From: Jeotgalibaca sp052266715
GTDB taxonomy: Bacteria > Bacillota > Bacilli > Lactobacillales > Aerococcaceae
NCBI GenBank assembly: GCA_052266715.1
Contig: JBQPRB010000001.1
Direction: 5' to 3' (one strand)
DNA: 64,000 nt
Position numbers and translations under genes: made by a program. Each line of letters begins with the position of its first letter. The first letter of the stretch is position 1. The notes below the pieces were generated by a model. It did not search any database. It had not been told where the DNA came from and worked only from the letters and a program-made list of their open reading frames with translations. Below, in pieces: positions 41,651-50,786 of this stretch.

Positions 41651-44566
41651 TCACTCTGAAATGACAAATGAAATTGAAAACGGCTCTAATTTTGTGCGAT
41701 ACTGAGCCAGTTGATCTTGCCCACAACTATTACTTCCCAATCCCGTTTGTTTGTAATCAATATTGACGACATTGTAGTCTGCATATTGAAGTTCATCGAT
41801 ATGTTTCGCAGCCTCCAATTGTTCTTTCGTATAATCGTGCACGGTTACCGTGTATGGACTCGCTAATTCCAGGCTGACTTTTTGATTGCCATCTTCGAAT
41901 TGTACCCATTCCGTTTCAGAGCGCGCCCCATTTTCTTGCGGGAAGATATATTCTGTATGCATCCCTTTTACTGTGTTTTCATACAAACCTTTTTTAACTG
42001 AAGCATGGCTGTCCCAGTAACTTTCGCCCGGACCATAACCAAACCATTTTACATTTTCAAATGATTTCGGCATCGTGAATTCAATTCCTATCCGCGGCAA
42101 CATGGTTGGCAATTCGGTTCCACTCATGCGCGGTTTGCCGTCGACTGCTACTCTTACCTTGCCATCTTCCAGCAATTCATATACATATTCCAAATCGAAT
42201 CCCCAACCTTGGTTCGTTGTTCCAAAGTATTTATGGAACGTCATTTTACCATCTTCGACCTTCCAGTCGTACATGGTTTCCGAACCTTGATGCAGGAAAT
42301 ATGTTTCTTGCCAGTCCTTCAATTGATACATGTCATTGTCAATCGGTGCACGCCACAGCGTCACAACCGGTCCTTGGGAAATGATGTCTTTTCCATTTCT
42401 GGAAACAGTTTTCAAACTTCCGGTTACAATGTCAAACACCATTGCAGTAGACGCATTGGAAATCGTCACCGTGCGGTAATCGTTTTGCTCAGAAGAAACG
42501 TGTGCTACAGCTGTCCCTGTTTCTTTTTCTGGACGATATAATTCATTTTCCTTGCCGAGTGTGAATTGTGTAAAGTAAATAACATGACTTTCATTTAAGT
42601 ATGGTTTTGGCCCATCAATCAATTCGGCATCCAGGAAGTAACGTTTGTTTGCATCGAATTCAAGTGGTAATGCTATCTCTTTGTTGGAACGTGCTGGTAT
42701 GCAAGGTAAAACAATTTCATTGCTTTCAACCTTTTGATCTTGTTGATGAAGCGAATAACGAATGGTCAATCCTTCCAAGTTACGGAAGTCATAACGGTTC
42801 TCGACCGTCAAAGCGCCGTCTTGATAGCTAAACCTAACCGGCGCGATAACTTGTTTGTATTCCAACAATGATGTGGAAGGTTCCCGGTTTGGTTTTAACA
42901 GTCCATCAATACAGAAGTTGCTGTTGTTCGGCGTATCGCCAAAATCACCGCCGTAGAAATACGTTGTTTCGCCATTACGTTCAACTGCGATTCCATGATC
43001 GTACCATTCCCACAAGAAGCCACCGTGGAGACGCGGATATTTCCGCATTACTTCCTGGTGCTCTTCAAGCGCTCCCGGTCCATTCCCCATCGCATGGCCA
43101 TACTCACAGTGGATATGCGGCTTTTTACCATTCGTATCTTTTCCAATATTTTCCAACCGCTCAAGGTATGAGTACATCGTCGTATAAACATCGGAGTAAG
43201 CAGCGTTACGATCTCCTTCGTAATGAACCAAGCGCGTTGGATCAATCGCTTTTGCTGCATTGTACATATCCATGAAGTTTTGACCTGCTCCGGATTCGTT
43301 CCCTAAAGACCAAAGCAAAACAGATGGGTGGTTTTTGTCACGCTCCACCATCCGTACCATGCGGTCAACATACGCAGCGGACCAATCTCGGTTGTCACTG
43401 ATCCAATTATAATCTCCCGTGTTTTCGAAACCATGACATTCCAAATCCGTTTCGTCGATGACATATAATCCGTATTCATCACACAAGTCATAGAGATAGG
43501 GATGGTTTGGATAATGCGCCGTACGGACTGCGTTGATATTGTTTTGTTTCATCAAAATAATATCTGCTTCCATTTGTTCTTTCGTGACAGTAACACCCGT
43601 CTTTGGATTGAAGTCATGGCGGTTGACGCCATTGAAGAAAATATTCTTTCCATTCAGAAGAATCAGGCCGTCTTTGATTTCGACATGACGGAAGCCTACC
43701 CTGATTGGAACAAACGACGCCTTGGACGTAACAATCAAATCATATAAATGCGGTGTTTCTGCCGTCCATGTTTTCGGAGCCGCAATCCATTCGTCCACTT
43801 TTCCATTTTTAATTTCGAATTCTTTTAGTAACGCACCTTCATAATAAAGAGCCGCTGTATCTGCTTGGCCTTCTACTTCAACGACGAGTCTAAAGTCTTT
43901 TCGTTCCTCATCCGGCAACGTTTGAACTTTAATGTCAGTTGGTGAGTCTTTGTGCTCGGTATAGATTTCGACATCACGGATGATTCCTGATAACCACCAC
44001 ATGTCTTGGTCTTCTAAATAAATGCCATCCGACCATTTAACAACCTCCACGATTATTTCGTTCTCACCGTCCTGCAGTGCGTCCGTAATATCAAATTCGG
44101 ATTCAAGACGACTTCCTTTACTCCACCCTATCTCCGTTTGATTGATCCATACCCGGAAGAAGGAAGAGACGCCATGGAAACGCAGAATGATTTTTTCATC
44201 TGCATTGTGCTTCGCTTCAAACGTTCTGATATAGACGCCAGTTGGGTTCTCTGTCGGAACATACGGCGGATTGATCGGGAATGGATAGAGTAAATCCGCA
44301 TAATGCATGGCATCATACCCATTCATCTGCCAGCAAGAAGGTACTTCCGTTGGTTTGAATTTTTCGAAATGACGTTTTGAAATATATTCCTCTGCTTCAA
44401 ACGGAGAGGAGAACAAGTCGAACTGCCACTCCCCATTCAAAGTCTGAAAACCATTGATATTGTCGTTTTTATCCAACGCATCCTTCAACGTTTGATAACG
44501 ATGAAAAGAAGCGCGTGGCTTTAAGCGGTTTAACCCGATTTCTTTATTATTTTCCCATAAATTCAC
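41651..44566 (-). CDS. beta-galactosidase, glycoside hydrolase family 2
   Basis: Hydrolyses terminal beta-D-galactosyl residues in the cytoplasm. It is 971 aa with the five-domain LacZ/EbgA layout: jelly-roll, immunoglobulin-like, TIM barrel, immunoglobulin-like and small-chain beta-sandwich domains. The catalytic acid/base Glu is in LLWSLGNESGAG (near residue 422) and the nucleophile Glu in IHCEYGHAMGNGPG (near 486). NAVRTAHYPNHP and the C-terminal FGYGPGESYWDSH are also conserved. The start is likely the GTG at 44566, nine bases after AAAGGG; a TTG six bases earlier is possible. It follows the importer genes by 16 bases. Confidence 0.94.
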   Translation of the reverse strand: MNLWENNKEIGLNRLKPRASFHRYQTLKDALDKNDNINGFQTLNGEWQFDLFSSPFEAEEYISKRHFEKFKPTEVPSCWQMNGYDAMHYADLLYPFPINPPYVPTENPTGVYIRTFEAKHNADEKIILRFHGVSSFFRVWINQTEIGWSKGSRLESEFDITDALQDGENEIIVEVVKWSDGIYLEDQDMWWLSGIIRDVEIYTEHKDSPTDIKVQTLPDEERKDFRLVVEVEGQADTAALYYEGALLKEFEIKNGKVDEWIAAPKTWTAETPHLYDLIVTSKASFVPIRVGFRHVEIKDGLILLNGKNIFFNGVNRHDFNPKTGVTVTKEQMEADIILMKQNNINAVRTAHYPNHPYLYDLCDEYGLYVIDETDLECHGFENTGDYNWISDNRDWSAAYVDRMVRMVERDKNHPSVLLWSLGNESGAGQNFMDMYNAAKAIDPTRLVHYEGDRNAAYSDVYTTMYSYLERLENIGKDTNGKKPHIHCEYGHAMGNGPGALEEHQEVMRKYPRLHGGFLWEWYDHGIAVERNGETTYFYGGDFGDTPNNSNFCIDGLLKPNREPSTSLLEYKQVIAPVRFSYQDGALTVENRYDFRNLEGLTIRYSLHQQDQKVESNEIVLPCIPARSNKEIALPLEFDANKRYFLDAELIDGPKPYLNESHVIYFTQFTLGKENELYRPEKETGTAVAHVSSEQNDYRTVTISNASTAMVFDIVTGSLKTVSRNGKDIISQGPVVTLWRAPIDNDMYQLKDWQETYFLHQGSETMYDWKVEDGKMTFHKYFGTTNQGWGFDLEYVYELLEDGKVRVAVDGKPRMSGTELPTMLPRIGIEFTMPKSFENVKWFGYGPGESYWDSHASVKKGLYENTVKGMHTEYIFPQENGARSETEWVQFEDGNQKVSLELASPYTVTVHDYTKEQLEAAKHIDELQYADYNVVNIDYKQTGLGSNSCGQDQLAQYRTKLEPFSISFVISE

Positions 44567-44582
44567 AAACAATCACCCTTTG

Positions 44583-45413
44583 TTATTTTATCGAACCTTC
44601 CAACCCTTCAATAATATATTTCTGTGCAAACAAGAATATCAGAATGGGTGGAATCATCATCAGAATCGTAATAGCCATTATTCCGATTGTGTTATTTCCA
44701 TGGACCCCTTGGAATGATGCCAGACCAAGTGCCAAAGTATATTTCGAACGGTCCTGCAAGAAAATTAATGGACCCAAGTAGTCATTCCATACTGTTAAAA
44801 TATTCAAAATCGCAATCAAGATAAGTGGTGCTCTCATGATCGGCAAAAAGATTTTTGAATAAATCTGGAAATCATTTGCCCCGTCAATTTTGGCAGCATT
44901 CGCAATATCATCCGGGAAGTTCATCAAGAATTGGCGTAGCAAGAAGACATAATACGCCGATCCCAACATCCCAGGAATGATAAGTGGTTTAAGTGTATTG
45001 ATCCAGCCAATTTCATTAAACAACATATATTGTGGAATCATGGTTACGTCCCAAGGCAACATCATGGAGCTCAAAAGCATCATGAATAAAATATTCTTGA
45101 ATTTAAAATCGTACCGTGCAAAACCATACGCAACCAAGGAACTCGAGATGACCTGCCCAATCGTCGTAAATACTGTAATCAAAACAGAGTTAAGTAAATA
45201 CGTCGTAAACGGCTGGGAATTCCAGGCATCACTGAAATTCGACCAACGCCATTCGGATGGCAGAACCTGCGGCGGATACATGTTGACCTCTGCTTGTGTT
45301 TTAAAAGCGGTCAAAATAACCCAAAGAAAGGGACCGATAAAATAAAGAGAGAATAAAATTAATCCAGCATATATCACAACTTTTGTACGTTTTAACTGCC
45401 CTATATTACCCAT
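44583..45413 (-). CDS. CUT1 sugar ABC transporter permease (MalG-like)
   Basis: Inner-membrane subunit, 276 aa with six helices and the EAA loop AAKIDGANDFQIYSKIFLPI. It pairs with the MalF-like permease encoded one base upstream. No ATPase gene is in the operon, so it probably uses a shared MsmX/MsiK-type ATPase encoded elsewhere, as is common for Gram-positive CUT1 systems. Confidence 0.92.
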   Translation of the reverse strand: MGNIGQLKRTKVVIYAGLILFSLYFIGPFLWVILTAFKTQAEVNMYPPQVLPSEWRWSNFSDAWNSQPFTTYLLNSVLITVFTTIGQVISSSLVAYGFARYDFKFKNILFMMLLSSMMLPWDVTMIPQYMLFNEIGWINTLKPLIIPGMLGSAYYVFLLRQFLMNFPDDIANAAKIDGANDFQIYSKIFLPIMRAPLILIAILNILTVWNDYLGPLIFLQDRSKYTLALGLASFQGVHGNNTIGIMAITILMMIPPILIFLFAQKYIIEGLEGSIK

Positions 45414-45414
45414 T

Positions 45415-46347
45415 TTATTTTCCTCTCTTTACTTTTTTTGTTTTCTTTACTTCATTTTCATAGAACACCCATGCTGATGAAGACTTGAAGATAACAGCGG
45501 TCATTGCCATAATAATGAAGAACATGACCCATGCGTTCGCACTTGCATAGCCGAGTCGGTGATGCTTAAATGCATTCTCATAAACAAACAAACCATAGAA
45601 ATAAGTGGACTTCATTGGTCCTCCACCAGTCAAAAGGATAACCAATGTTAACTGTTGCAGGGCGGAGATGGTAGATGTTACCAAGTTGAACAAAATAGTC
45701 GGTGTTATGATCGGAATCGTTATCTTGAAAAACTGTTGGATGGGTGTTGCACCATCGATTACTGCTGCTTCATAATAACTGCTCGGGATACTCTTAATGT
45801 CGGTATAGAAAATAAGCATCATATTCCCCACACCCCAAGCACTGGCAACAACAATGGCTACAATTGCCCATTTTGGATCCTGCAACCACAAAGGGCCATC
45901 AATCCCGATTAAGCTAAGGATGTAGTTCAAAATTCCGTTATTAGAATCAAGAATCCATCCCCAAATGATTGCTACTGCTACCCCCGAAACAACTGAAGGG
46001 ATATAGAAAATAACTCTGAACAAATTGACTCCTTTTACGTTCGTTGCAATCAACATCGCTAAAACGAGTGCGATAATCATATTTAATGGAACAAATATCA
46101 AAGCAAATTTGAGTGTTAATCCTAATGAGTCCCAAAACTGTGGGTCTTCGGTAAACATACGGATATAATTTCCTAAACCGATAAAGCTACTTTCTCCAAT
46201 AACCGGCCAGTCATAGAAACTCATGACAAGAGATAGAACAAGTGGTCCTGCGGTAAATGCCAAAAAGCCAATTAACCAGGGTGATATAAATAAATAGGGC
46301 GTTATTTTTTCAATAACTTTACTTTTTTTACTTAACGGTGCTGCCAT
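45415..46347 (-). CDS. CUT1 sugar ABC transporter permease (MalF-like)
   Basis: Partner membrane subunit, 310 aa with six helices (first at about residues 15-40: TPYLFISPWLIGFLAFTAGP) and the EAA loop EAAVIDGATPIQQFFKITIP. The start is placed at ATG 46347 downstream of AAAGGA; an in-frame upstream start would add 16 polar residues. It lies 70 bases after the binding-protein gene and is co-directional with the rest of the operon. Confidence 0.9.
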   Translation of the reverse strand: MAAPLSKKSKVIEKITPYLFISPWLIGFLAFTAGPLVLSLVMSFYDWPVIGESSFIGLGNYIRMFTEDPQFWDSLGLTLKFALIFVPLNMIIALVLAMLIATNVKGVNLFRVIFYIPSVVSGVAVAIIWGWILDSNNGILNYILSLIGIDGPLWLQDPKWAIVAIVVASAWGVGNMMLIFYTDIKSIPSSYYEAAVIDGATPIQQFFKITIPIITPTILFNLVTSTISALQQLTLVILLTGGGPMKSTYFYGLFVYENAFKHHRLGYASANAWVMFFIIMAMTAVIFKSSSAWVFYENEVKKTKKVKRGK

Positions 46348-46417
46348 CCATTTTCCAGTCCTTTCTGGGAATAAAATGGAGCTTTTCTTTAACAATAAAA
46401 GAAAAGCTCGCTTTTTA

Positions 46418-47647
46418 TTATTTTACGACCGAATCCAAAGCTTCTTGTGGTGCCAATCTTGTTGTAGGATTGAACACTTGCTCGAACGCCATTTCCAATT
46501 GGTCTGCAAAATCGCTCCAATTTTCAATTTTGAATGAACTTGGTCCATATTCAGTACTGCGCTCCAACATTTCATAGAAGACGCTCTTATACTCATCATC
46601 TTCCAAACCTTCTGATTCTACGACACTTTTCAGTACGGATAATTCATAATCAATCCGTTCAATATTGGCTTCTTCGTTTGTCCAGAATTTAACGAATTCC
46701 CACGCTGCATCTTTGTGTTCAGAGTCAGCAGAGATTGCCAAACCGGAAGAACTCAAGACAGATTTACTTTCTTGCCCTTCAAAGCTCGGAATAGGTGCAG
46801 TACCGAAGTTTACCCCTGCATCAGTAAAACTTCCGATATCCCATGCTCCCGAAACAACCATAGCAGCTGTTTGAGATGCGAACTCATCTGTTCCCCATCC
46901 TTCTGAAGCTACTGCTAAATCATCATTCATCAAATCTTGGAATGTTTGCAAAACTTCAACAGCTTCTGGTGAATTCACATAGCCATCCGTTACAGAACCA
47001 TCTTCACTTGCATAAGCTGTGCCATTGCTCCAAAGGTACATTTCAAAATCGTACGGATCTGGTTTTCCAGGCATAATATAACCAAAGACATTTTTTTCTG
47101 GGTCGGAGATTTTCTCTGAAGCTGCTCTTACATCGTCCCAAGTCCAATCATCTGTTGGGTAGTCAACACCCGCTGCATCAAAAAGATCTTTATTATAGTA
47201 CAAAGCATGTGTCGTGAAACCAACTGGGATTCCGTAAACCGTGTCATCGATAGAGTTATAGTTCCAAGTTGTCTCATAGAAATTTTCCTTGTACTCTGCT
47301 CCTTCCGACTCAATATATGAATCTAGCGGCTCCAATCCACCAGAGTAAGCAGGATAATTCCACATGTACATAACATCCGGAGCATCCCCTGCTCCCATTC
47401 CGGCAGTGATTTTCGTATCATACTCCCCGCCATAACCTTCCAATAGAACTTCAACGCCATCTTGCGATTCATTAAACTTGTCTACCAATGTTTGTTGGGC
47501 ATCTAGACTTGCTTCACTATCCCAAGTAGAAAATCTGATCTGAACTTTTTCTCCAGAGTCCGCTGTATCTCCGGATTCAGCTGTCCCACCATTTCCACAT
47601 GCTGATAAAACTAAAACAGATGCCAAGCCCAAATATAGTTTCTTCAT
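46418..47647 (-). CDS. sugar-binding lipoprotein of the CUT1 importer
   Basis: Extracellular solute-binding protein family 1, 409 aa. Signal peptide LYLGLASVLVLSAC has the lipid-modified Cys near residue 17, followed by a Gly/Asp/Ser-rich tether. Typical features are LVDKFNESQDGVEV, GDAPDVMYMWNYPA and SGLAISADSEHKDAAWEFVK. The start is ATG 47647, eight bases after GGAGG. It is the first gene of the operon and lies behind a promoter with an overlapping LacI/CcpA-type operator. Given the downstream GH2 enzyme, the ligand is probably a beta-galactoside oligosaccharide. Confidence 0.92.
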   Translation of the reverse strand: MKKLYLGLASVLVLSACGNGGTAESGDTADSGEKVQIRFSTWDSEASLDAQQTLVDKFNESQDGVEVLLEGYGGEYDTKITAGMGAGDAPDVMYMWNYPAYSGGLEPLDSYIESEGAEYKENFYETTWNYNSIDDTVYGIPVGFTTHALYYNKDLFDAAGVDYPTDDWTWDDVRAASEKISDPEKNVFGYIMPGKPDPYDFEMYLWSNGTAYASEDGSVTDGYVNSPEAVEVLQTFQDLMNDDLAVASEGWGTDEFASQTAAMVVSGAWDIGSFTDAGVNFGTAPIPSFEGQESKSVLSSSGLAISADSEHKDAAWEFVKFWTNEEANIERIDYELSVLKSVVESEGLEDDEYKSVFYEMLERSTEYGPSSFKIENWSDFADQLEMAFEQVFNPTTRLAPQEALDSVVK

Positions 47648-47678
47648 TCGATAATCCTCCGCTTCATTTGATGACACG

Positions 47679-47715
47679 AGTATAGTCTATTATTTAGTAA
47701 ATGTAAACGGTTTTA
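47679..47715 (-). promoter_or_regulatory. promoter and operator of the beta-galactoside operon
   Basis: On the minus strand TTTACA and TATACT are spaced by exactly 17 bases. The 14-mer TAAAACCGTTTACA (47702-47715) overlaps the -35 and fits both the cre consensus (one mismatch) and a LacI-family CG-centred operator. Repression by the operon's LacI protein, CcpA, or both is likely. A second TTGACA is present further upstream at about 47743-47748. Confidence 0.65.
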
Positions 47716-47769
47716 TTAAAATTTAGTAATATTAGACGGTGTGTCAATAAAAATTATCGTGTTTTAAAC

Positions 47770-47810
47770 TAAAAAAGACCAAACCCTGTTTTATGGGGCT
47801 TGGTCTTTCC
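47770..47810 (-). terminator. terminator after the 90-aa membrane protein gene
   Basis: AAAGACCAAGCCC pairs with GGGTTTGGTCTTT (one G-U) and is followed on the minus strand by a six-T run. It isolates the sugar operon promoter from the gene before it. Confidence 0.85.
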
Positions 47811-47824
47811 AAACATTTGGTTAT

Positions 47825-48097
47825 TCAATGCGGAAACATAATTTCAGCGAGTACCCATATTGTTAACAACAAGCCGAGTACAAGGGTGATAATAGTCATG
47901 ATTGCTCTGTCTTTATATTTCAAAAAAGCAACCACACCTAAGATGAAGCCTATTATTCCGATTACAGCGATGACTAGTGTCGGTAGCGGAAGTCTCCCTA
48001 TACTTGTCATTTTAAGGGCCAATAACACGACAAAAGCCGCCATTAAGCCTGTTGCCCATTTCCCAACGGTTGACTTGGATAAAAAATGCACATTCAT
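47825..48097 (-). CDS. small membrane protein with three predicted helices
   Basis: A 90-aa hydrophobic protein with helices near residues 14-30, 37-59 and 66-86, no Cys or His cluster and no recognised family. GGGAGG lies eight bases before the ATG. An extended -10 element lies about 90 bases upstream and a terminator follows, so it is monocistronic. Function unknown. Confidence 0.7.
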   Translation of the reverse strand: MNVHFLSKSTVGKWATGLMAAFVVLLALKMTSIGRLPLPTLVIAVIGIIGFILGVVAFLKYKDRAIMTIITLVLGLLLTIWVLAEIMFPH

Positions 48098-48185
48098 AAT
48101 GATTGCCTCCCCTTACTTCTGCGCTTGAATGACTGGTTCATAAGTCGCCAAATACGTGAGTCCCGCACTTCTATCTTTTGACTTT

Positions 48186-48194
48186 ATTATACCA
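48186..48194 (-). promoter_or_regulatory. extended -10 promoter of the 90-aa membrane protein gene
   Basis: On the minus strand TGGTATAAT is a perfect extended -10 (TGnTATAAT). No good -35 is needed or seen. Confidence 0.6.
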
Positions 48195-48226
48195 CCAACG
48201 CTCAAAAGAAAGGTTTATCATCATCT

Positions 48227-48658
48227 TTATGTCCTTGTGGTCAGGTAGCGTTTTTCCACGTAATCCAGCGATTCTTTGATGATTTGTTTCAAAACTTCTT
48301 CATTGATATCGGCAAGCTTGTTTATATAGAGACAGGCTTTACTGGCACGATGTTTACCTAATTTCGCCAACAGTTCTTCTTTACGGTCTTCTTCCAATGC
48401 AAAATAAATGGTATGCGCCGATTTCCGTGGTGAAAATCCGACCCAGTTCGCTTCTCCTGAATGGCCAGACGCGTATTTGTATGCGTATTTTCCATAACCA
48501 ATAATAGATGGTCCCCACATCACGGGATTCATACCTGTCACTTCGTTGTACATTTCCAATAAACGATAGGCATCGGCTTTTTTGTTTTTTGACGCAATTT
48601 CCTCGATGAATGCAATGACACTTTTTTCGGTTGGTTTCAGCTTTGCTTCATTGGCCAA
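48227..48658 (-). CDS. DUF1801 domain protein
   Basis: 143-aa cytoplasmic protein of the YdhG/DUF1801 type: MWGPSIIGYGKYAYKYASGH, WVGFSPRKSAHTIYF and KACLYINKLADINEEVLKQI are the conserved blocks. The biochemical role of the family is not established. AGGAGG precedes the ATG. It lies 71 bases after the chemoreceptor gene on the same strand, without an evident terminator between them. Confidence 0.82.
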   Translation of the reverse strand: MANEAKLKPTEKSVIAFIEEIASKNKKADAYRLLEMYNEVTGMNPVMWGPSIIGYGKYAYKYASGHSGEANWVGFSPRKSAHTIYFALEEDRKEELLAKLGKHRASKACLYINKLADINEEVLKQIIKESLDYVEKRYLTTRT

Positions 48659-48729
48659 GTCGGTTCCTCCTCAAAATAATGCTTTTTCTTTATTATACGT
48701 GAAGTGAGTGGGTCACCAAAGTTTTACTA

Positions 48730-50532
48730 CTATATTTTATATTTCTCCAAATCCTCACTGAACGCTGTACTGACTCGTTTAAATTCGTGGATATGGGTGC
48801 TCATGGACGCAATTTCTTCTGTATAGGTCAAGACACTCGCCGAAACTTCTTCAGTGGAAGCAGAATTCTCCTCGGCTATGGCGGCCAGTGAGGTGATTGT
48901 TTCCGATATAGCATTGAAGTGTTTTGTTTCTGTAATCAAGTTATCAATCAATTCCACAATGAGGTTTGAAACAGCCACCACCGATTCAATGGAGTCTGCA
49001 TTCTCCATCGTGATGGCATTCAATTTATTATTTTCTGTTTCTATCACTGAAAATTGGGAGGCTAATCCGTTCATGAATATCTCGATATTAGCGATAAAAT
49101 GTTCTAATTGACTATTAATGGAAAGAACAGCAGTCCGAGATCCTTGAGAAAGTTTCCTGATTTCAGTAGCTACCACTGCAAAGCCCTTACCTTGTTCACC
49201 AACGCGCTCAGCCTCGATCGCAGCATTCAACGCCAGTAGGTTCGTCTGACCGGCAATGCCTTCCACCACTTCCACAATTTTTCGAACTTCTTGAACATTT
49301 CGCTGTAACGCTTCCCCTTTTTGCTTAAACGTTGTGAACTGCTCTAAAATATTATTCAGATTATGGGAAGTCAATTCCATTTCCTTGAACCCGCCCCTGA
49401 TCACTTCAACAGATTTCTCTAGAGCGACTTTCCCTTGGTTCTCTTTTTCAAGGACGCCATTTAGTGAAGCGATAGAATCGTGAAGTTGGGAAGATACCTG
49501 GTGCGTTTCAAAAGTTTGGCTTACGGCTCCTTCAGCCACTTGATCGACAATGGTCGCAATATCCCGCGAAGTTTCGCGCATATTGTTTGAGATATCGGAA
49601 AAACTATCGGCAAAGACATTCAATTCATCCGTTGTGCTTTTGTATCCGACAAAATCAGTCTTGATTCCCGCAATCAAAGCTACGAGTTTGTCATTCAATT
49701 CCTCAAAAATATCATCCGTTGAAATTTGATGGGCGATCGAAAAATCTTTTTCCTTCAGTTTATCCAGATAACGGTTGATATAAATGATTGGTTTAAATAA
49801 TTGCTTACCTGTAAAAAATGGTATAATTAGCGATAAAGCAAGGATACCAGGGACGGCAATGTTGTTTGGTGAGTAACTCGCCAACAGCGCCCCAGGAATT
49901 CCTACGAGAAATAGCGTCGCAAGCGCCAGTTTCGCTTCTAATTTTTTGACGATTCCAAATGTAAGTAATTTATTGAAGTGAAAATTCTTCTGAAGCGTAA
50001 TGGGCTGTTGAAATCGTATGGCAATTTTCAGAAAGTCATCTGTCCTTTCCAGTGTTTCCACAGTTACATTCTCCTTAAAATGAAAACTCGCGCCTTCCAG
50101 CATGCCAAGGAAATAGGAAAACATGCCGCGCGGCGATTTATAGGTCATATGCGCGTTATAGGTGTCCACTGCTTCGATATGAAGGATTGGCGGTTTAGCT
50201 CCTCTAAACTTTTGCGTCACAATCACATGAATATCATACATGGCTTGCAAAAAAGAATAGAGATTATCATATTTAAAGAAGGCCGGATAAATTTTGGAGT
50301 AAGTTTTCACATTTTGATGTGCCATTGTCCGCCACATAACATCGGGTGATTTGTCGACCCTTTTTCCGATTGCTTCAACCATCCCTAAAGCAATACGATC
50401 AGCCACCTCTTCAGTTGGCGTGAATATCTTGTTGGCTTTGAGCCCATAGCTTGTCATGACTTCACTGACTATTTCTTTTCCATACAATTCCTTACAAGTA
50501 TTCATCCATGCAGATACAATCGTGCCTTTCAT
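48730..50532 (-). CDS. H-NOX (heme NO/O2-binding) methyl-accepting chemotaxis protein
   Basis: Gas-sensing chemoreceptor, 600 aa. Residues 1-180 form an H-NOX domain with proximal heme ligand His102, Pro115, and the propionate-binding Tyr131-Ser133-Arg135 (YKSPR). The distal pocket has Trp9, Asn74 and Tyr140, the same trio that allows stable O2 binding in Thermoanaerobacter H-NOX. Two membrane segments (about 197-245) are followed by a HAMP-like stretch and a full MCP signalling domain, including the hairpin tip VEGIAGQTNLLALNAAIEAE. It should signal O2 or NO levels to CheA/CheW, which are encoded elsewhere if present. AGGGGG precedes the ATG; a sigma-D-like -10 lies upstream. Confidence 0.92.
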   Translation of the reverse strand: MKGTIVSAWMNTCKELYGKEIVSEVMTSYGLKANKIFTPTEEVADRIALGMVEAIGKRVDKSPDVMWRTMAHQNVKTYSKIYPAFFKYDNLYSFLQAMYDIHVIVTQKFRGAKPPILHIEAVDTYNAHMTYKSPRGMFSYFLGMLEGASFHFKENVTVETLERTDDFLKIAIRFQQPITLQKNFHFNKLLTFGIVKKLEAKLALATLFLVGIPGALLASYSPNNIAVPGILALSLIIPFFTGKQLFKPIIYINRYLDKLKEKDFSIAHQISTDDIFEELNDKLVALIAGIKTDFVGYKSTTDELNVFADSFSDISNNMRETSRDIATIVDQVAEGAVSQTFETHQVSSQLHDSIASLNGVLEKENQGKVALEKSVEVIRGGFKEMELTSHNLNNILEQFTTFKQKGEALQRNVQEVRKIVEVVEGIAGQTNLLALNAAIEAERVGEQGKGFAVVATEIRKLSQGSRTAVLSINSQLEHFIANIEIFMNGLASQFSVIETENNKLNAITMENADSIESVVAVSNLIVELIDNLITETKHFNAISETITSLAAIAEENSASTEEVSASVLTYTEEIASMSTHIHEFKRVSTAFSEDLEKYKI

Positions 50533-50576
50533 ACATTTCCCCCTAGATATTCGAATTTACTCTATCTATCGGACAC

Positions 50577-50582
50577 ACTTTT
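50577..50582 (-). promoter_or_regulatory. possible sigma-D (flagellar) -10 element
   Basis: On the minus strand the sequence CCGATAG resembles the sigma-D -10 CCGATAT, 45 bases before the chemoreceptor start. The matching -35 (TAAA) is weak: only TTTA/TTAT is found at the expected distance. Confidence 0.3.
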
Positions 50583-50648
50583 GAAAAATAAAGCGGGTTT
50601 TCATGTAATAAATTGGCACATTAATTGTGCATTTCATGGCATAACCCG

Positions 50649-50786
50649 AAAAAAGCTCACTCAACTGGAATTTTCTCCGTGAGTGAGCTTTATTTTAGAA
50701 AAAAGCTCACTCAACTGGAATTTTTAATCTGAGTGAGCTAAATCCGGAAAAAAAGCTCACTCGCAAAGTTGAGTGAGCTTTTTTAT
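50649..50786 (-). repeat. tandem terminator-like hairpins (50-base period), array 2
   Basis: Three hairpins sharing the arm AAGCTCACTC begin at 50653, 50703 and 50753, exactly 50 bases apart. Units 1 and 2 share a 26-base left half; unit 3 is a compact AAGCTCACTC / GAGTGAGCTT stem with A and T runs and lies directly after the ABC transporter stop codon, where it serves as terminator. Loops and spacers differ between units. Confidence 0.85.

Noticed and set aside
50649..50786. CRISPR-like periodic repeat
   Set aside because: Only three units, each a self-complementary hairpin with AT-rich spacers of related sequence, no cas genes; it behaves as a terminator array.
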